Part shown: positions 43,073 to 52,104 of the stretch, piece by piece
Layout of the letters: each line of letters opens with the position of its first letter
How positions within the stretch are numbered: the first letter of the stretch is position 1
NCBI RefSeq assembly: GCF_014649915.1
Contig: NZ_BMTY01000023.1
Location: 1-64,000, forward strand
Source: Streptomyces toxytricini
Lineage (GTDB): Bacteria > Actinomycetota > Actinomycetes > Streptomycetales > Streptomycetaceae
Direction: 5' to 3'
DNA length: 64,000 nt
Made by a program: the position numbers and the translations under genes
Notes under the pieces: model-generated
The model's input: only the letters and a program-made list of their open reading frames with translations
Database searches by the model: none
What the model was told of the DNA's origin: nothing

Positions 43073-43225
43073 TCACGGCGCCGACTCCTGCACCAGATCC
43101 GCCACCCGCCGCACGTACGCCTGCCGGTCCGCGTGCTCCAGGTCGAGGATCGCGTCCAGGTCCCAGTGCAGGTGGTAGGCGAGGTACGCGGCCTCCTCGT
43201 GGAGCACGTCGGCCGCGTGCGTCAC
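43073..43225 (-). CDS. 50-aa CIS-associated protein (DUF6760-like)
   Basis: A short gene with GTG at 43225 overlapping the stop of the tail assembly gene by 4 bp. The protein begins VTHAADVLHEEAAYLAYHLH and continues with WDLDAILDLEHADRQAYVRR. This matches the short conserved protein that follows the tail assembly gene in many contractile systems, analogous to the GpG/GpGT-like second assembly protein of phages. It is easy to overlook because of its size; frame and overlap make it convincing. Confidence 0.85.
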   Translation of the reverse strand: MTHAADVLHEEAAYLAYHLHWDLDAILDLEHADRQAYVRRVADLVQESAP

Positions 43226-43686
43226 GATTCCCCCAGGCGGCTCCCCGCCAGTTCGACCTCGAACGCCCCCTCGCAGTGCGGGCAGGAGACCGCGGCCCGC
43301 GTGTGGCCCTCGGCGTTGATCCGCCGGTAGAAGTCCTGGAGGAAGGCCAGGTCGGAGGCGAACATGTTCTCCACCGTCCCGTCGTGGACCACCGCCAGCG
43401 TTCCCAGCCGGGTGATCACCCTGCCCAGCAGGACCACCGACAGGTACGCCGGGTTCTCACGGACCCGCACGTCCCGCAGCGGCAGCAGCTCGTCGCGGGC
43501 CGTCGCCAGCCGCATGGCACCGGTGCGGTGCACCGCCCCGGACTCGTCGACGTAGCCGCGCGGCAGCTCGAACTCGAACTCCGTTCGCAGGGGTTCGCGT
43601 ACGCCGGCGGGGGCACCGCCGCCGTCGGCCGGTGCCGCCGGCGGCGGGGCGCTCTGCGCCGCGAGACCCGGTCCCTGGCGCCGCAT
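43222..43686 (-). CDS. CIS tail assembly protein
   Basis: A 154-aa protein. The core is FEFELPRGYVDESGAVHRTGAMRLATARDELLPLRD in outline (about 38-75), then NPAYLSVVLLGRVITRLGTL, typical of tail-assembly-type proteins (E-like) placed after the tube gene. The end CPHCEGAFEVE has a CxxC pair that may bind zinc or is a remnant of it. The first about 30 residues are Ala/Pro-rich. The ATG overlaps the tube stop by one base. Confidence 0.85.
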   Translation of the reverse strand: MRRQGPGLAAQSAPPPAAPADGGGAPAGVREPLRTEFEFELPRGYVDESGAVHRTGAMRLATARDELLPLRDVRVRENPAYLSVVLLGRVITRLGTLAVVHDGTVENMFASDLAFLQDFYRRINAEGHTRAAVSCPHCEGAFEVELAGSRLGES

Positions 43687-44129
43687 TATTCGATGACCAG
43701 CTCTTCGAAGGTGATGGTGACCTGCTCGGTGAGCGCCGACGCGGCGCCCGCCTTCACCGAGCTCACCTCCACCTTGGAGCACCATGCGTTGCGCAGGTTG
43801 TACCGGCGGACCGGGTTCTCCTGGTAGTCCATCATGATGATCGTCGCGTTCTTCCGGGCCGAGCCCATGTCGCCGGAGATCGACGACTTGATCCACTCGG
43901 TGAACGCCATGGACTGCGTCGCACCGCGGGTCACCTGGCACTGGCCGGCCTTCTGCACGCCGGGGAGCTTCTTGGTGATGGGCTTGCCGTCCGCCGAGAC
44001 CTGCTGGTACTCGATGACGTCCTGCTCCATCGACAGGCTGCTGACCTCCTGCAGGAACTCGACCATCACGCCGTCGATCTGGAGGCCGAAATTGTGCGAG
44101 GTGAGCGCGTCACCGGGCTGAAGGGACAT
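43686..44129 (-). CDS. CIS inner tube protein (T4 gp19 family)
   Basis: A 147-aa main tube subunit (Cis1-like). Motifs: ALTSHNFGLQIDGVMVEFLQEVSSLSMEQDVIEY in outline, the loop GATQSMAFTEWIKSSISGDM and the end ALTEQVTITFEELVIE. Hexameric rings of this protein stack into the tube pushed out by sheath contraction. The start has AAGGAG 9-10 nt upstream, a repeat of the sheath gene's signal. Confidence 0.95.
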   Translation of the reverse strand: MSLQPGDALTSHNFGLQIDGVMVEFLQEVSSLSMEQDVIEYQQVSADGKPITKKLPGVQKAGQCQVTRGATQSMAFTEWIKSSISGDMGSARKNATIIMMDYQENPVRRYNLRNAWCSKVEVSSVKAGAASALTEQVTITFEELVIE

Positions 44130-44186
44130 GGGGAGCTGCTCCTTGTACGGGTCGGGTCGGGGGTGGGGCTGCGGGGGCGGCGGCGG

Positions 44187-45839
44187 TTACTCCTCCAGCT
44201 CCCCGCCCCCGCCGGAGAACTGCGCCAGCCGGAACACCACGAACTCGGCCGGCTTGACCGGCGCGATGCCGATCTCGCAGACGACCCGGCCCAGGTCGAC
44301 GGACTCCGGCGGGTTGGTCTCCTCGTCGCACTTCACGTAGAACGCGTCCTCGGGCCGCTGCCCGAAGAGCGCTCCCGTGCGCCATTCGTTGACGAGGAAC
44401 GCGGAGATGTTGCGCCGGATCCGCGCCCACAGCGCCTGGTCGTTCGGCTCGAACACCACCCACTGGGTGCCGACGAGGATCGACTCCTCCAGGTAGTTGA
44501 AGTAGCGCCGCACGTTCAGGTAGCGCCACGCCGGGTCCGAGGCCAGCGTGCGCGCCCCCCACACGCGGATGCCGCGGCCCGGGAAGGCGCGGATGCAGTT
44601 CACGCCGACCGGGTTGAGGAGGTCCTGCTCGCCGCGGGTGATCTGGAGTTCCAGGTCGACCGCGCCGCGCACGATCTCGTTGGCGGGAGCCTTGTGGACG
44701 CCGCGCTCGGCGTCGTTGCGGGCCCACACGCCGGCCATGTGCCCGGACGGCGGCACCACTTCGGCCTGGCCGGTGGACGGGTCGAACACCTTGATCCACG
44801 GGTAGTAGAGGGCCGCGTACCGGGAGTCGTAGCCCGCCACCTCCATGCGCCACTTGCGGACGTCCCGGGCGTTCAGGCCGGGCGGCGGGTCGAGCAGGGC
44901 CATCCGGTCGCCCATCAGCTCGCAGTGCGCGACCATGCCGAGCTGTACCGCCTTGACCTGTTCGAGGTCCAGCAGGCCCCGCCGGTACGCGGCCATCAGG
45001 TCGGGCGCGGCGACCATGGTGATCTCGTCGAGGGCCTCCAGGCCGCCGAAGCCGGTGCGGTCGGCCGAGTCGCCGAGGAACCGCCCCGAGTCCAGGCCCG
45101 TCCCGGCGGCAGCCGGCACGGGTGCGGCGGCCGGCACGGCCGCGGGCGCGGCGGCGGGCGGCGGCGCCAGCACCAGCGACTGCACCTCAGGGCGCGCGGG
45201 AGAGGTCCCCGGGACGGCCTCCTCCACCGTGATGGTCTTGGACCGCTGGCGGACCTGCGTGACCACGTAGTTCCGCGCGGACTTGCGGGCGCTGACGTCG
45301 AACTCCTCGACGACCGCGTCCCCGTCCTTGACCAGCAGCCTGAACCGGTCCGCGCCGCCGGAGCCGCCCGCGGAGCCCTCGCCGCCGCCGTCGGCGTCCT
45401 GCACCTCGACGGTGAGCGGGCCGGTGCCGGACGGCGCCGCCGCCAGGGCAGCCACCTTGAACGACCCGAGGACGGCGGACTCGCCGGCCGCGCCCTCCTC
45501 CGGCACCGCCGCCGCACGCCCGACCGCCGCGGCCGGGACGGTGGACGGTGCCGCGGCCGCGGCCGCCAGGTCGGCGCCGCCGCCGACCCGCACCACGTAC
45601 GCGGCCGTGCCGCCGTTGTTGAAGAACCCGTACACGGCGTGCGCCAGGTGGCAGCCGTCGGTGAAGTCGCCGAACTCCGCGACGTACTGGGACCAGTTGG
45701 TCACCAGGGTCGGGTCGTTCAGCGGTCCGCACGGAGCGAGCCCGACGAACGCCGCGACGGACGTGCCCACGCCCTCTATGGGCCGGGAACCGCTGGCGAC
45801 TTCCTCGACGTACACGCCGGGGGAGAGGTAGTTCGGCAC
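44187..45839 (-). CDS. CIS contractile sheath protein
   Basis: A 550-aa phage tail sheath family protein (Cis2-like). The N-terminal signature YLSPGVYVEEVASGSRPIEGVGTSVAAFVG (in outline) begins the inner sheath strand. A variable insertion of about 190 residues (Ala/Pro-rich in parts) is followed by the C-terminal core AGVWARNDAERGVHKAPANE and INCIRAFPGRG-like segment, ending with KPAEFVVFRLAQFSGGGGELEE. It is the first gene of the structural operon; GTG 45839 has AAGGAG 9 nt upstream. The divergent gene is a BTAD/NB-ARC regulator. Confidence 0.95.
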   Translation of the reverse strand: MPNYLSPGVYVEEVASGSRPIEGVGTSVAAFVGLAPCGPLNDPTLVTNWSQYVAEFGDFTDGCHLAHAVYGFFNNGGTAAYVVRVGGGADLAAAAAAPSTVPAAAVGRAAAVPEEGAAGESAVLGSFKVAALAAAPSGTGPLTVEVQDADGGGEGSAGGSGGADRFRLLVKDGDAVVEEFDVSARKSARNYVVTQVRQRSKTITVEEAVPGTSPARPEVQSLVLAPPPAAAPAAVPAAAPVPAAAGTGLDSGRFLGDSADRTGFGGLEALDEITMVAAPDLMAAYRRGLLDLEQVKAVQLGMVAHCELMGDRMALLDPPPGLNARDVRKWRMEVAGYDSRYAALYYPWIKVFDPSTGQAEVVPPSGHMAGVWARNDAERGVHKAPANEIVRGAVDLELQITRGEQDLLNPVGVNCIRAFPGRGIRVWGARTLASDPAWRYLNVRRYFNYLEESILVGTQWVVFEPNDQALWARIRRNISAFLVNEWRTGALFGQRPEDAFYVKCDEETNPPESVDLGRVVCEIGIAPVKPAEFVVFRLAQFSGGGGELEE

Positions 45840-46026
45840 GGGAAGCTGCTCCTTGCTGCTGATCGGGCGGCGTGCCGGGACGGCGTACCGCCCGCGGCGC
45901 GGCCGTATCCGCTGGTCGGACCGACCATCGCCGAACCGGGCACCCGCACGGGAGGACCAGCCGGACCGCTTCGGGGGCAGCCCCGCCTTCCCGCCCGGAC
46001 ACCGGCCGCGCCCGAACCCGCAGTAA

Positions 46027-46047
46027 CGTTCCCCTTCGGGGGGAACG
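46027..46047. promoter_or_regulatory. Palindrome between sheath operon and divergent regulator
   Basis: CGTTCCCC (46027-46034) and GGGGAACG (46040-46047) pair perfectly around a 5-nt loop. It lies 29 bp before the regulator's GTG and about 190 bp from the sheath start, so it may be an operator of the regulator or an RNA hairpin in its leader. Confidence 0.5.
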
Positions 46048-46075
46048 CGCAGATCCAGGGGAAGAGGGGCGATTC

Positions 46076-48055
46076 GTGGGGGCGTACGGCGGCGCGGACG
46101 GCAGCGGCATCGGCGGGGCCGGGGGCCTGCCCGGGCTCCGCTTCAGGATGCTCGGCCCCATGACCGCGCACGCCGCCGACGGGACCCCGCTCGGCCTCGG
46201 CCCCAACCAGCAGCGGGCCCTGCTGGCCGTGCTCCTGCTCCGCCGAGGCCGCCCCGCCCCCATGGCCGACCTCCTCGGCGCGCTGTGGGGGGAGCGGCCG
46301 CCGCCGCGCGCCGTCGGCACCCTCCGCACGTACGTGTCCCGGCTGCGCACCCTCTTCGAGCCCGAACGGCCCTCCCGCGCCCCCGCCCGCCTCCTCGTCT
46401 CCGCCTCCGACGGCTACGCGCTCCGCCTCCGCGACCCCTTCCTCGACATCGCCGAGTTCGAGCGCGGCATCGCGGAAGCCGCCCGGCTGCGCACGGCCGG
46501 CGCGACCGGGGACGCGTACCGCACGCTCGGCGAGGCGCTCGCGCTGTGGGCGGGCACCCCGCTCGCCGGACTGCCCGGCCCGCACGCCGAGACCCAGCGC
46601 GACCGGCTCACCGAGATGTGGCTGACCGCCCGCGAGGACCACTTCCACGGCGCTCTGGAACTCGGTCTGGACCGGGACACCGCGGCCGTCGCCGACCTGC
46701 GCGCCTTCGCCGCCGAACACCCCCTGCGCGAACGCGCCCAGGCGCTCCTCATGCTCGCCCTGCACCGGGCGGGCCGCTCCGGCGAGGCGCTCGCCGTGTA
46801 CGGGGCCACCTGCGACACCCTCGCGCGCGAACTCGGCACCGGGCCCGGCGCCGAGCTCGCCGCCCTCCACCGCCGCCTCACCACCCCCGCCGCACCCGTG
46901 CCCCTGCCCCGGCCGCCGGGCCCGCCGCCGCGGGCAGCGGTGCGTCCCGCGTCCGCCGGAGCCGGGGCGCGGAGCGACGCACAGGCCTGCGGCTGCGACC
47001 CCGGCCGGCCCGCGCCGGACGCGCCCGCGGCGCCGTACGACACGGACCGGCCGTCCCCCGGGCCCGGCCCGGCGGACGGGTGCTTCGCCGGTCGGGCGGC
47101 GGAGACCGCCCTGCTCGACGAGGTGCTGGCGGGCACCGGTTCCGGCGTCCCCGTCGCCGTACTCACCGGCATGCCCGGCATCGGCAAGACGGCCCTCGCC
47201 GCCCGGGCGGCCGCCCGGTCCGGGCCCCGCTTCCCGGACGGGGTGCTCCGCGCCGGCCTCGGCGGCGGCAGTGCCCGTGCGCTGGCCGACCTGCTGGGCG
47301 CGCTCGGCGTGCCCGCGGCGTCCCTGCCCGACGGCGTCGATGCGCGCGCGGGGCTCTACCGCTCCCTCCTCGACGGCCGGCGCGTCCTCGTCCTCCTCGA
47401 CGACGCCCCCGACACCGCAGGCCTGCTGCCCCTGCTGCCCGCCGCCCCGGGATGCGCGGCCCTCGTCACCGCGCCCGGACGGGGGCTCGTCGTCCCCGGC
47501 GCCCGGCTCGTCGACGTTCCCGAACTCGACGACGACGCGGCCCTCCTGGTCCTCGGCGAGGCCGCGGGCGAGCGGCGGCTGCGGGAGGAGCCGGACGCCG
47601 TCCGGGACCTCGTCCGCCAGTGCGCCGGGCTGCCGCTCGCCCTCCACCTCGCCGGGACACGGCTGCGGCAGGAACCCGACCTGACGGCGGCCGCCCTCGC
47701 CTCCCCCGACGGCGGCGGCCTCACCGCCCGGCTCCGGGCCGGCGGCCGGTCCGTCGAGGACGCCTTCCGACGCCGCTGCGCGACCCTCGCCCCCGCGGCG
47801 CTTCGCATGCTCTGCGCGACGGTCACCGCCCCCGACGGCTTCGGTCCCGCCGCCGCGGCCGCGCTCCTGAACGGCGGCGGCCCGCACGGCGCCGCGCGGT
47901 CGGCAGCAGACGGAGCCGCCGTCCCCGAGGGCGAGGCCGCCGACCTGATCGAGGCGATCGTCGACGCGGGACTGCTGCGGCCCGCGGCCTCCGGCCGCTA
48001 CCGCTACCACCCCCTGGTCCGCGCCTACGCCCGCCACCGCCTCACCCCCGCCTGA
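46076..48055 (+). CDS. AfsR/SARP-type regulator with BTAD and NB-ARC domains
   Basis: A 659-aa protein. The N-terminal OmpR-like DNA-binding domain starts GLRFRMLGPMTAHAADG and contains RTYVSRLRTLFEP; the BTAD domain follows to about 255 (LWAGTPLAGLPGPHAETQRDRLTEMW; ELGTGPGAELAALHRRLT). After a Pro-rich linker comes an NB-ARC ATPase with P-loop GMPGIGKTAL (about 367-376), LVLLDDAPD and CAGLPLALHLAG. It lacks the TPR tail seen in the two other AfsR-like proteins of this window. GTG 46076 has a strong GAAGAGGGG site. It is divergent from the sheath gene, so it is a likely CIS regulator. Confidence 0.88.
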   Translation: MGAYGGADGSGIGGAGGLPGLRFRMLGPMTAHAADGTPLGLGPNQQRALLAVLLLRRGRPAPMADLLGALWGERPPPRAVGTLRTYVSRLRTLFEPERPSRAPARLLVSASDGYALRLRDPFLDIAEFERGIAEAARLRTAGATGDAYRTLGEALALWAGTPLAGLPGPHAETQRDRLTEMWLTAREDHFHGALELGLDRDTAAVADLRAFAAEHPLRERAQALLMLALHRAGRSGEALAVYGATCDTLARELGTGPGAELAALHRRLTTPAAPVPLPRPPGPPPRAAVRPASAGAGARSDAQACGCDPGRPAPDAPAAPYDTDRPSPGPGPADGCFAGRAAETALLDEVLAGTGSGVPVAVLTGMPGIGKTALAARAAARSGPRFPDGVLRAGLGGGSARALADLLGALGVPAASLPDGVDARAGLYRSLLDGRRVLVLLDDAPDTAGLLPLLPAAPGCAALVTAPGRGLVVPGARLVDVPELDDDAALLVLGEAAGERRLREEPDAVRDLVRQCAGLPLALHLAGTRLRQEPDLTAAALASPDGGGLTARLRAGGRSVEDAFRRRCATLAPAALRMLCATVTAPDGFGPAAAAALLNGGGPHGAARSAADGAAVPEGEAADLIEAIVDAGLLRPAASGRYRYHPLVRAYARHRLTPA

Positions 48056-48177
48056 TTCCGGGGCCGCCCGCCCCCCGGGACCAGGCCGTGCGGGGGTGCC
48101 GGGCGGACGGGCAGGAGTGCCCGCAGGGCGGGACTTTCGGGCAGGGGACGGCGCCCCCGCGGCCCTAGCCTTCCCGC

Positions 48178-49770
48178 ATGACGATGTGGACCGCTCTCGA
48201 TCCGGCTGCCGTGGCCGTCGACCCCGGCAGCCGGCCGACCACCCGGCTCCGGGTGCGCAACACCGGCGACACGGTGGAGGAATACCGGCTCTCGATCGTG
48301 GGCGACCCGGCCGGCTGGAGCCGCATCGAGCCCGACACGCTCCGCCTCTACCCGGGCAGCGAAGGGTCGGCGGAGATCTCCTTCGCGCCGCCGCGCACCC
48401 CCGACGCCCCGGCCGGGCCCACGGCGTACGGGGTGCGGGTCGAGCCGCGGGAGAACCCCGCCGTGCGGGACGTCCTGGAAGGCCGGGTGACGGTCGCCCC
48501 GTTCACAGAGGTCCGCGCCGAGCTCGTGCCGCCGAGCATCGCCGCCCGCTTCCGCGGCCGGGCCGCCGTCGCCGTCGACAACCTCGGCAACACCCCGCTG
48601 ACCGCGTCCGTCGGCGCCCGCGACGAGTCCGGCCGGCTGTCCTTCGACGTCCGCCCGGGCAACGTCCAAGTGGCCCCGGGACGTGCGGCGTTCGTCGCAC
48701 TGGAGATCGCCCCCCAGGAGACCCGCTGGACGGGCGGGCCAGAGACCCACCGCATGACCGTTTCGGTACGGCGCTCCGGCGACGCAGCGGCCCTGGAGCT
48801 GAACGGGGAGTTCGAGCAGCGGCCGGTGCTGCCCGCCTGGCTCGTCGCCGTCGGCGGGGTTCTGGCCGCGGCCGCCGTTGCGTCCGTCGTGCTGTGGCTC
48901 GGGTTCTCGCCGAAGGTCGCCTCCGCAGCCGGGGAGAAGAAGACCGAGGCGGGGGCCCCGCTGCCCAGCCCGCTCGGCAGCCACGGCGCCCTGCCGTCGG
49001 CCCCGCCGCCGCCCGCCGACCCGGGGGCCGTTCCCGGCGGCGGCGCCCCGGTCGGCGGGGACCCGGCAGCCGGCGTCCCCGGCGGCGGCTCCGGCGCCGG
49101 TGCGGGCTCCGGCGGCGGTGGCGGGGGCGGCGGGGGAGCGGCCCCGCCGCCCGCCGCCGGCAACCAGGGCGGTGCCGCCGCCCCCCAGGGTCCGCCCTGG
49201 CGGGCCGGATACCAGCCCGACGTCGTCGTGCACTACGCGCAGCGCCGGCTCGCCGCCCTCGGCGGCGGCAACCCGTGCACCCTGAAGGGCCAGTGGCGCG
49301 AAGGCGTCATCGACGCGGCCACCGAGACCTCGCTGATCTGCTACCAGCGGGCCGTGATGGCCGACGAAAAGACCACCCGCGCCCTCACGGCCACGGACAA
49401 GCCGCTCGGCACGCTGGGCCGCGCCACCCTCGCCTCCCTGTGGATGCAGGGCGTCACGGCCGGGCAACTCACGTCGGGCTCACGCAACTTCGACGTCACC
49501 CGGCTGGACGCCGCCCTCCGCTGGGCGAGCCAGGCCACCATCTCCGACGCCGACCTCCAGGCGGACCGGGCGTTCGCGCAGCTCGGCGTCGACTACTTCA
49601 CCTCCGGCGGACGCAACGCCGCCGCGACCCCGTACGACGCGAAGATGCGGGCCAAAGTGGAGCAGTACCAGCGGCAGGTCCAGCTCCCGGTCACCGGCGT
49701 CGCGGACAGCCGCACCATCAACGCCCTGCTCGGCGGCAGCGTCAACGGCACGGGCCGGCCCGGCCGCTGA
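48178..49770 (+). CDS. Ig-like / transmembrane / peptidoglycan-binding-like protein in the CIS locus
   Basis: A 530-aa protein. Residues about 1-200 form two beta-sandwich (NEW3/COG1470-type) domains: VDPGSRPTTRLRVRNTGDTVEEYRLSIVGDPAGW in outline and VAVDNLGNTPLTASV. One membrane helix spans about 220-242 (LPAWLVAVGGVLAAAAVASVVLW), then a Gly/Pro/Ala linker of about 100 residues. The C-terminal part (about 340-530) ends KVEQYQRQVQLPVTGVADSRTINALL, which is peptidoglycan-binding-like. The first part has no signal peptide, so the sandwich domains are probably cytosolic and the C-terminus outside. It may link CIS particles to the envelope (inference). Confidence 0.82.
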   Translation: MTMWTALDPAAVAVDPGSRPTTRLRVRNTGDTVEEYRLSIVGDPAGWSRIEPDTLRLYPGSEGSAEISFAPPRTPDAPAGPTAYGVRVEPRENPAVRDVLEGRVTVAPFTEVRAELVPPSIAARFRGRAAVAVDNLGNTPLTASVGARDESGRLSFDVRPGNVQVAPGRAAFVALEIAPQETRWTGGPETHRMTVSVRRSGDAAALELNGEFEQRPVLPAWLVAVGGVLAAAAVASVVLWLGFSPKVASAAGEKKTEAGAPLPSPLGSHGALPSAPPPPADPGAVPGGGAPVGGDPAAGVPGGGSGAGAGSGGGGGGGGGAAPPPAAGNQGGAAAPQGPPWRAGYQPDVVVHYAQRRLAALGGGNPCTLKGQWREGVIDAATETSLICYQRAVMADEKTTRALTATDKPLGTLGRATLASLWMQGVTAGQLTSGSRNFDVTRLDAALRWASQATISDADLQADRAFAQLGVDYFTSGGRNAAATPYDAKMRAKVEQYQRQVQLPVTGVADSRTINALLGGSVNGTGRPGR

Positions 49771-49809
49771 ACGGACGAACGGCGGGTCCGCCCGCACGGG
49801 CCGGCGGCC

Positions 49810-49854
49810 GCCACCTCCCGCCCGGCGTCCGGCAGCGGCCGGGCGGGAGGTGGC
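49810..49854. terminator. Strong bidirectional hairpin terminator
   Basis: A perfect 17-bp stem, GCCACCTCCCGCCCGGC (49810-49826) with GCCGGGCGGGAGGTGGC (49838-49854) and an 11-nt loop, lies between convergent genes. Confidence 0.85.
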
Positions 49855-49866
49855 GCGGCAAGCCGG

Positions 49867-52104
49867 TCAGGGCCGCCAGGGGGCCGAGGTGCCGGGGAGC
49901 AGGCGGCCCGCCTTCACGTACTCGCGGCGGGCGCCTTCGCGGACGTCCCCGGCCGTCACCGGACCCCCGCCCCGTCCGCGCGCCGCGTAGCAGGCGGTGA
50001 GCGCCGCCGCCCGGATCGAACCGCCGGCCAGCTCGAACTCGGCCGCCACACGCGGCAGTTCCTCTGCCACGTCCTGCCCGGTCGGTGCCCCGGCCAGCGC
50101 GCTGCGCCACAGGTCGGCGCGCAGCGCCGCGTCCGGGAAGGGGAAGTCCACCACCAGGTCCAGCCGCCGCGTGAACGCCTCGTCCACGTTGGACCGGAGG
50201 TTCGTCGTCAGCACGGCGATCCCGTCGAAGCTCTCCAACCGCTGCAGCAGGTACGCGCTTTCGAGGTTCGCGTACCGGTCGTGCGACCCGCGCACCTCCG
50301 ACCGCTTCCCGAACACGGCGTCCGCCTCGTCGAACAGCAGCACCGCGTCCGTGCGGTCCGCCTCGGTGAAGATCCGCTCCAGGTTCTTCTCCGTCTCCCC
50401 GACGTACTTGTCGACCACCGACGACAGGTCCACCACGTACAGGTCGAGGCCGAGTTCGCCCGCCACCACCTCCGCCGCGAGGGTCTTCCCCGTGCCCGAC
50501 GCCCCCGCGAACAGGGCCACCACCCCGCGGCCGCGGCCACCGCCGGTGCGCAGGCGCCAACCGGACAGCACCTCGTCGCGGTGCCGGGCGCGGGCCGCCA
50601 ACTCGGCGACACGGGCCCGCTCCGCGGGCGGCAGCACCAGGTCGGCGAAGCCGACCGCCGGCCGCACCCGCCGGGCCAGCCGCCCCAGCAGCGGGGCGGA
50701 CAGGCGGCGCGCGGTGAGCCGTACGTGGCGTTCGGCGAGCTCCGCGCCCTCCAGCGCGGCGAGGTCCCTGGCCGTGCGGGCCACCTCGGCGAGCTGCTCG
50801 CCGCTCAGCCGGTACGCGGCCAGGGCCCCGGCCGGCCCCGCCCCGAGCAGCGCCGCGGCCTCGCCGTGCGTCCCGCGGGGCGCCCCGGCGGTGTGCGGGC
50901 GGGCGCCTTCGAGGGGGATCAGGGGCACCCCGGGAGCCCAGTCCGGGTCGTAGGGGTCCGGGCCCGCGAACACCGTCGTGGTGTCGGGCGCGGCGACCGA
51001 CCGCATCAGCGGCCCCGGCTCCGCCGGGACGGGCGCGACGACCACGGCCGTCCCCGGGCCGCGCAGCCGGGCCTCGCGCCGCAGCAGGGGCCCGAGCCGC
51101 GGGGCGTCGCCCCCCGGACCGCCGTCCCCGGCACCCGCGGCCGCCGGCGGCCGGTGCACCAGCACGGTGCGCCCCGCGGCCCGCAGCGCCGCGATGACCC
51201 GCTCGGCACCGCCCTCGCCGCGCCTGTCGAGCAGGTGGACGGTGACGGGCCGGCCGGCGCGGGCCACCAGGGCCGCCGGATCGGCCCGGTCCGCCCGGCC
51301 CGCAACGGCGCCGCCGATCGCATCGCCCGCACCGCCCTGCCCGGCCCCGCCGTCCGCCGCCTCCGCCGCACCGGCCGCATCGGCCGCATCGGTCGCGTCC
51401 GCCTCATCGGCCGCGCCCGCTCCGTCCGCCGGGGCCGTCGTTCCGGACGGCTCCAGCAGGACCACCCCCGCCGCACAGAGGTGCGCGTCGAGTCCGTCGT
51501 CGCCGAGCAGGTGGGCCACGACCCGTTCCGGGACGCGCAGTGCCCGCCCCGGGAGCGGCCGCTCCTCGTCCTCCAAGAGGAGGAGTCCGCCGGCGAGGAG
51601 CGGCGCCGCCGCGTGGAAGCGGGCCCGCGCCCGGGGTGCGTGCGGCCCCGTCCCCGCCAGCTCCAGGGCGAGCGCCACCGAGGCCCGGCGCCGGCCGACG
51701 TCGTCGTTGAGGTAGCCGTACAGCGGCTCGAACCGGCGGTCGACGTCGGGCGCCGCCGCCGCGAGCAGGATCCGCAGGTCCAGCGCCGACAGCCCGAAGG
51801 CGCGGACGAGACCGCCCAGCCGGTCCGGCCCGCCCGGGTCGGCCGGGCCGCCGGTGCCCGCACCGTCGTCGGCGTCCGATTCCGGAGCCGCGTCCGCACG
51901 TACGTCTCCCGGGCCGCCGGGCGCAGCACTCGGAGCGTACGGGCCGGCCGCGGCGGCCCGCAGGGCCGTCTCCGACGACACGTACAGCCCGCGCAGCGGG
52001 TCGTGCGCCGTGGGGTCGTCCGCCGCCCGGGCCGCGACCAGCCCGGCCGCCTCCCGCCGCAGCCGCGCCAGCCGTTCCAGCAGGATCCCGGCCGCCGCGC
52101 TCAC
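49867..52104 (-). CDS. CIS-associated AAA+ ATPase
   Basis: A 745-aa protein (Cis15/Afp15-like). The N-terminal half is a helical/winged domain of CIS ATPases (GLSALDLRILLAAAAPDVDRRFEPLYGYLNDD in outline). The C-terminal AAA+ core has Walker A GASGTGKT (about 536), Walker B LLFDEADAVFGKR (about 589), sensor LTTNLRSN and the arginine motif FTRRLDLVVDFPFPD. The family helps assemble or finish particles. An acidic Ala/Asp-rich insertion lies at about 225-260. Its GTG start overlaps the DUF4255 stop by 4 bp. Confidence 0.92.
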   Translation of the reverse strand: MSAAAGILLERLARLRREAAGLVAARAADDPTAHDPLRGLYVSSETALRAAAAGPYAPSAAPGGPGDVRADAAPESDADDGAGTGGPADPGGPDRLGGLVRAFGLSALDLRILLAAAAPDVDRRFEPLYGYLNDDVGRRRASVALALELAGTGPHAPRARARFHAAAPLLAGGLLLLEDEERPLPGRALRVPERVVAHLLGDDGLDAHLCAAGVVLLEPSGTTAPADGAGAADEADATDAADAAGAAEAADGGAGQGGAGDAIGGAVAGRADRADPAALVARAGRPVTVHLLDRRGEGGAERVIAALRAAGRTVLVHRPPAAAGAGDGGPGGDAPRLGPLLRREARLRGPGTAVVVAPVPAEPGPLMRSVAAPDTTTVFAGPDPYDPDWAPGVPLIPLEGARPHTAGAPRGTHGEAAALLGAGPAGALAAYRLSGEQLAEVARTARDLAALEGAELAERHVRLTARRLSAPLLGRLARRVRPAVGFADLVLPPAERARVAELAARARHRDEVLSGWRLRTGGGRGRGVVALFAGASGTGKTLAAEVVAGELGLDLYVVDLSSVVDKYVGETEKNLERIFTEADRTDAVLLFDEADAVFGKRSEVRGSHDRYANLESAYLLQRLESFDGIAVLTTNLRSNVDEAFTRRLDLVVDFPFPDAALRADLWRSALAGAPTGQDVAEELPRVAAEFELAGGSIRAAALTACYAARGRGGGPVTAGDVREGARREYVKAGRLLPGTSAPWRP

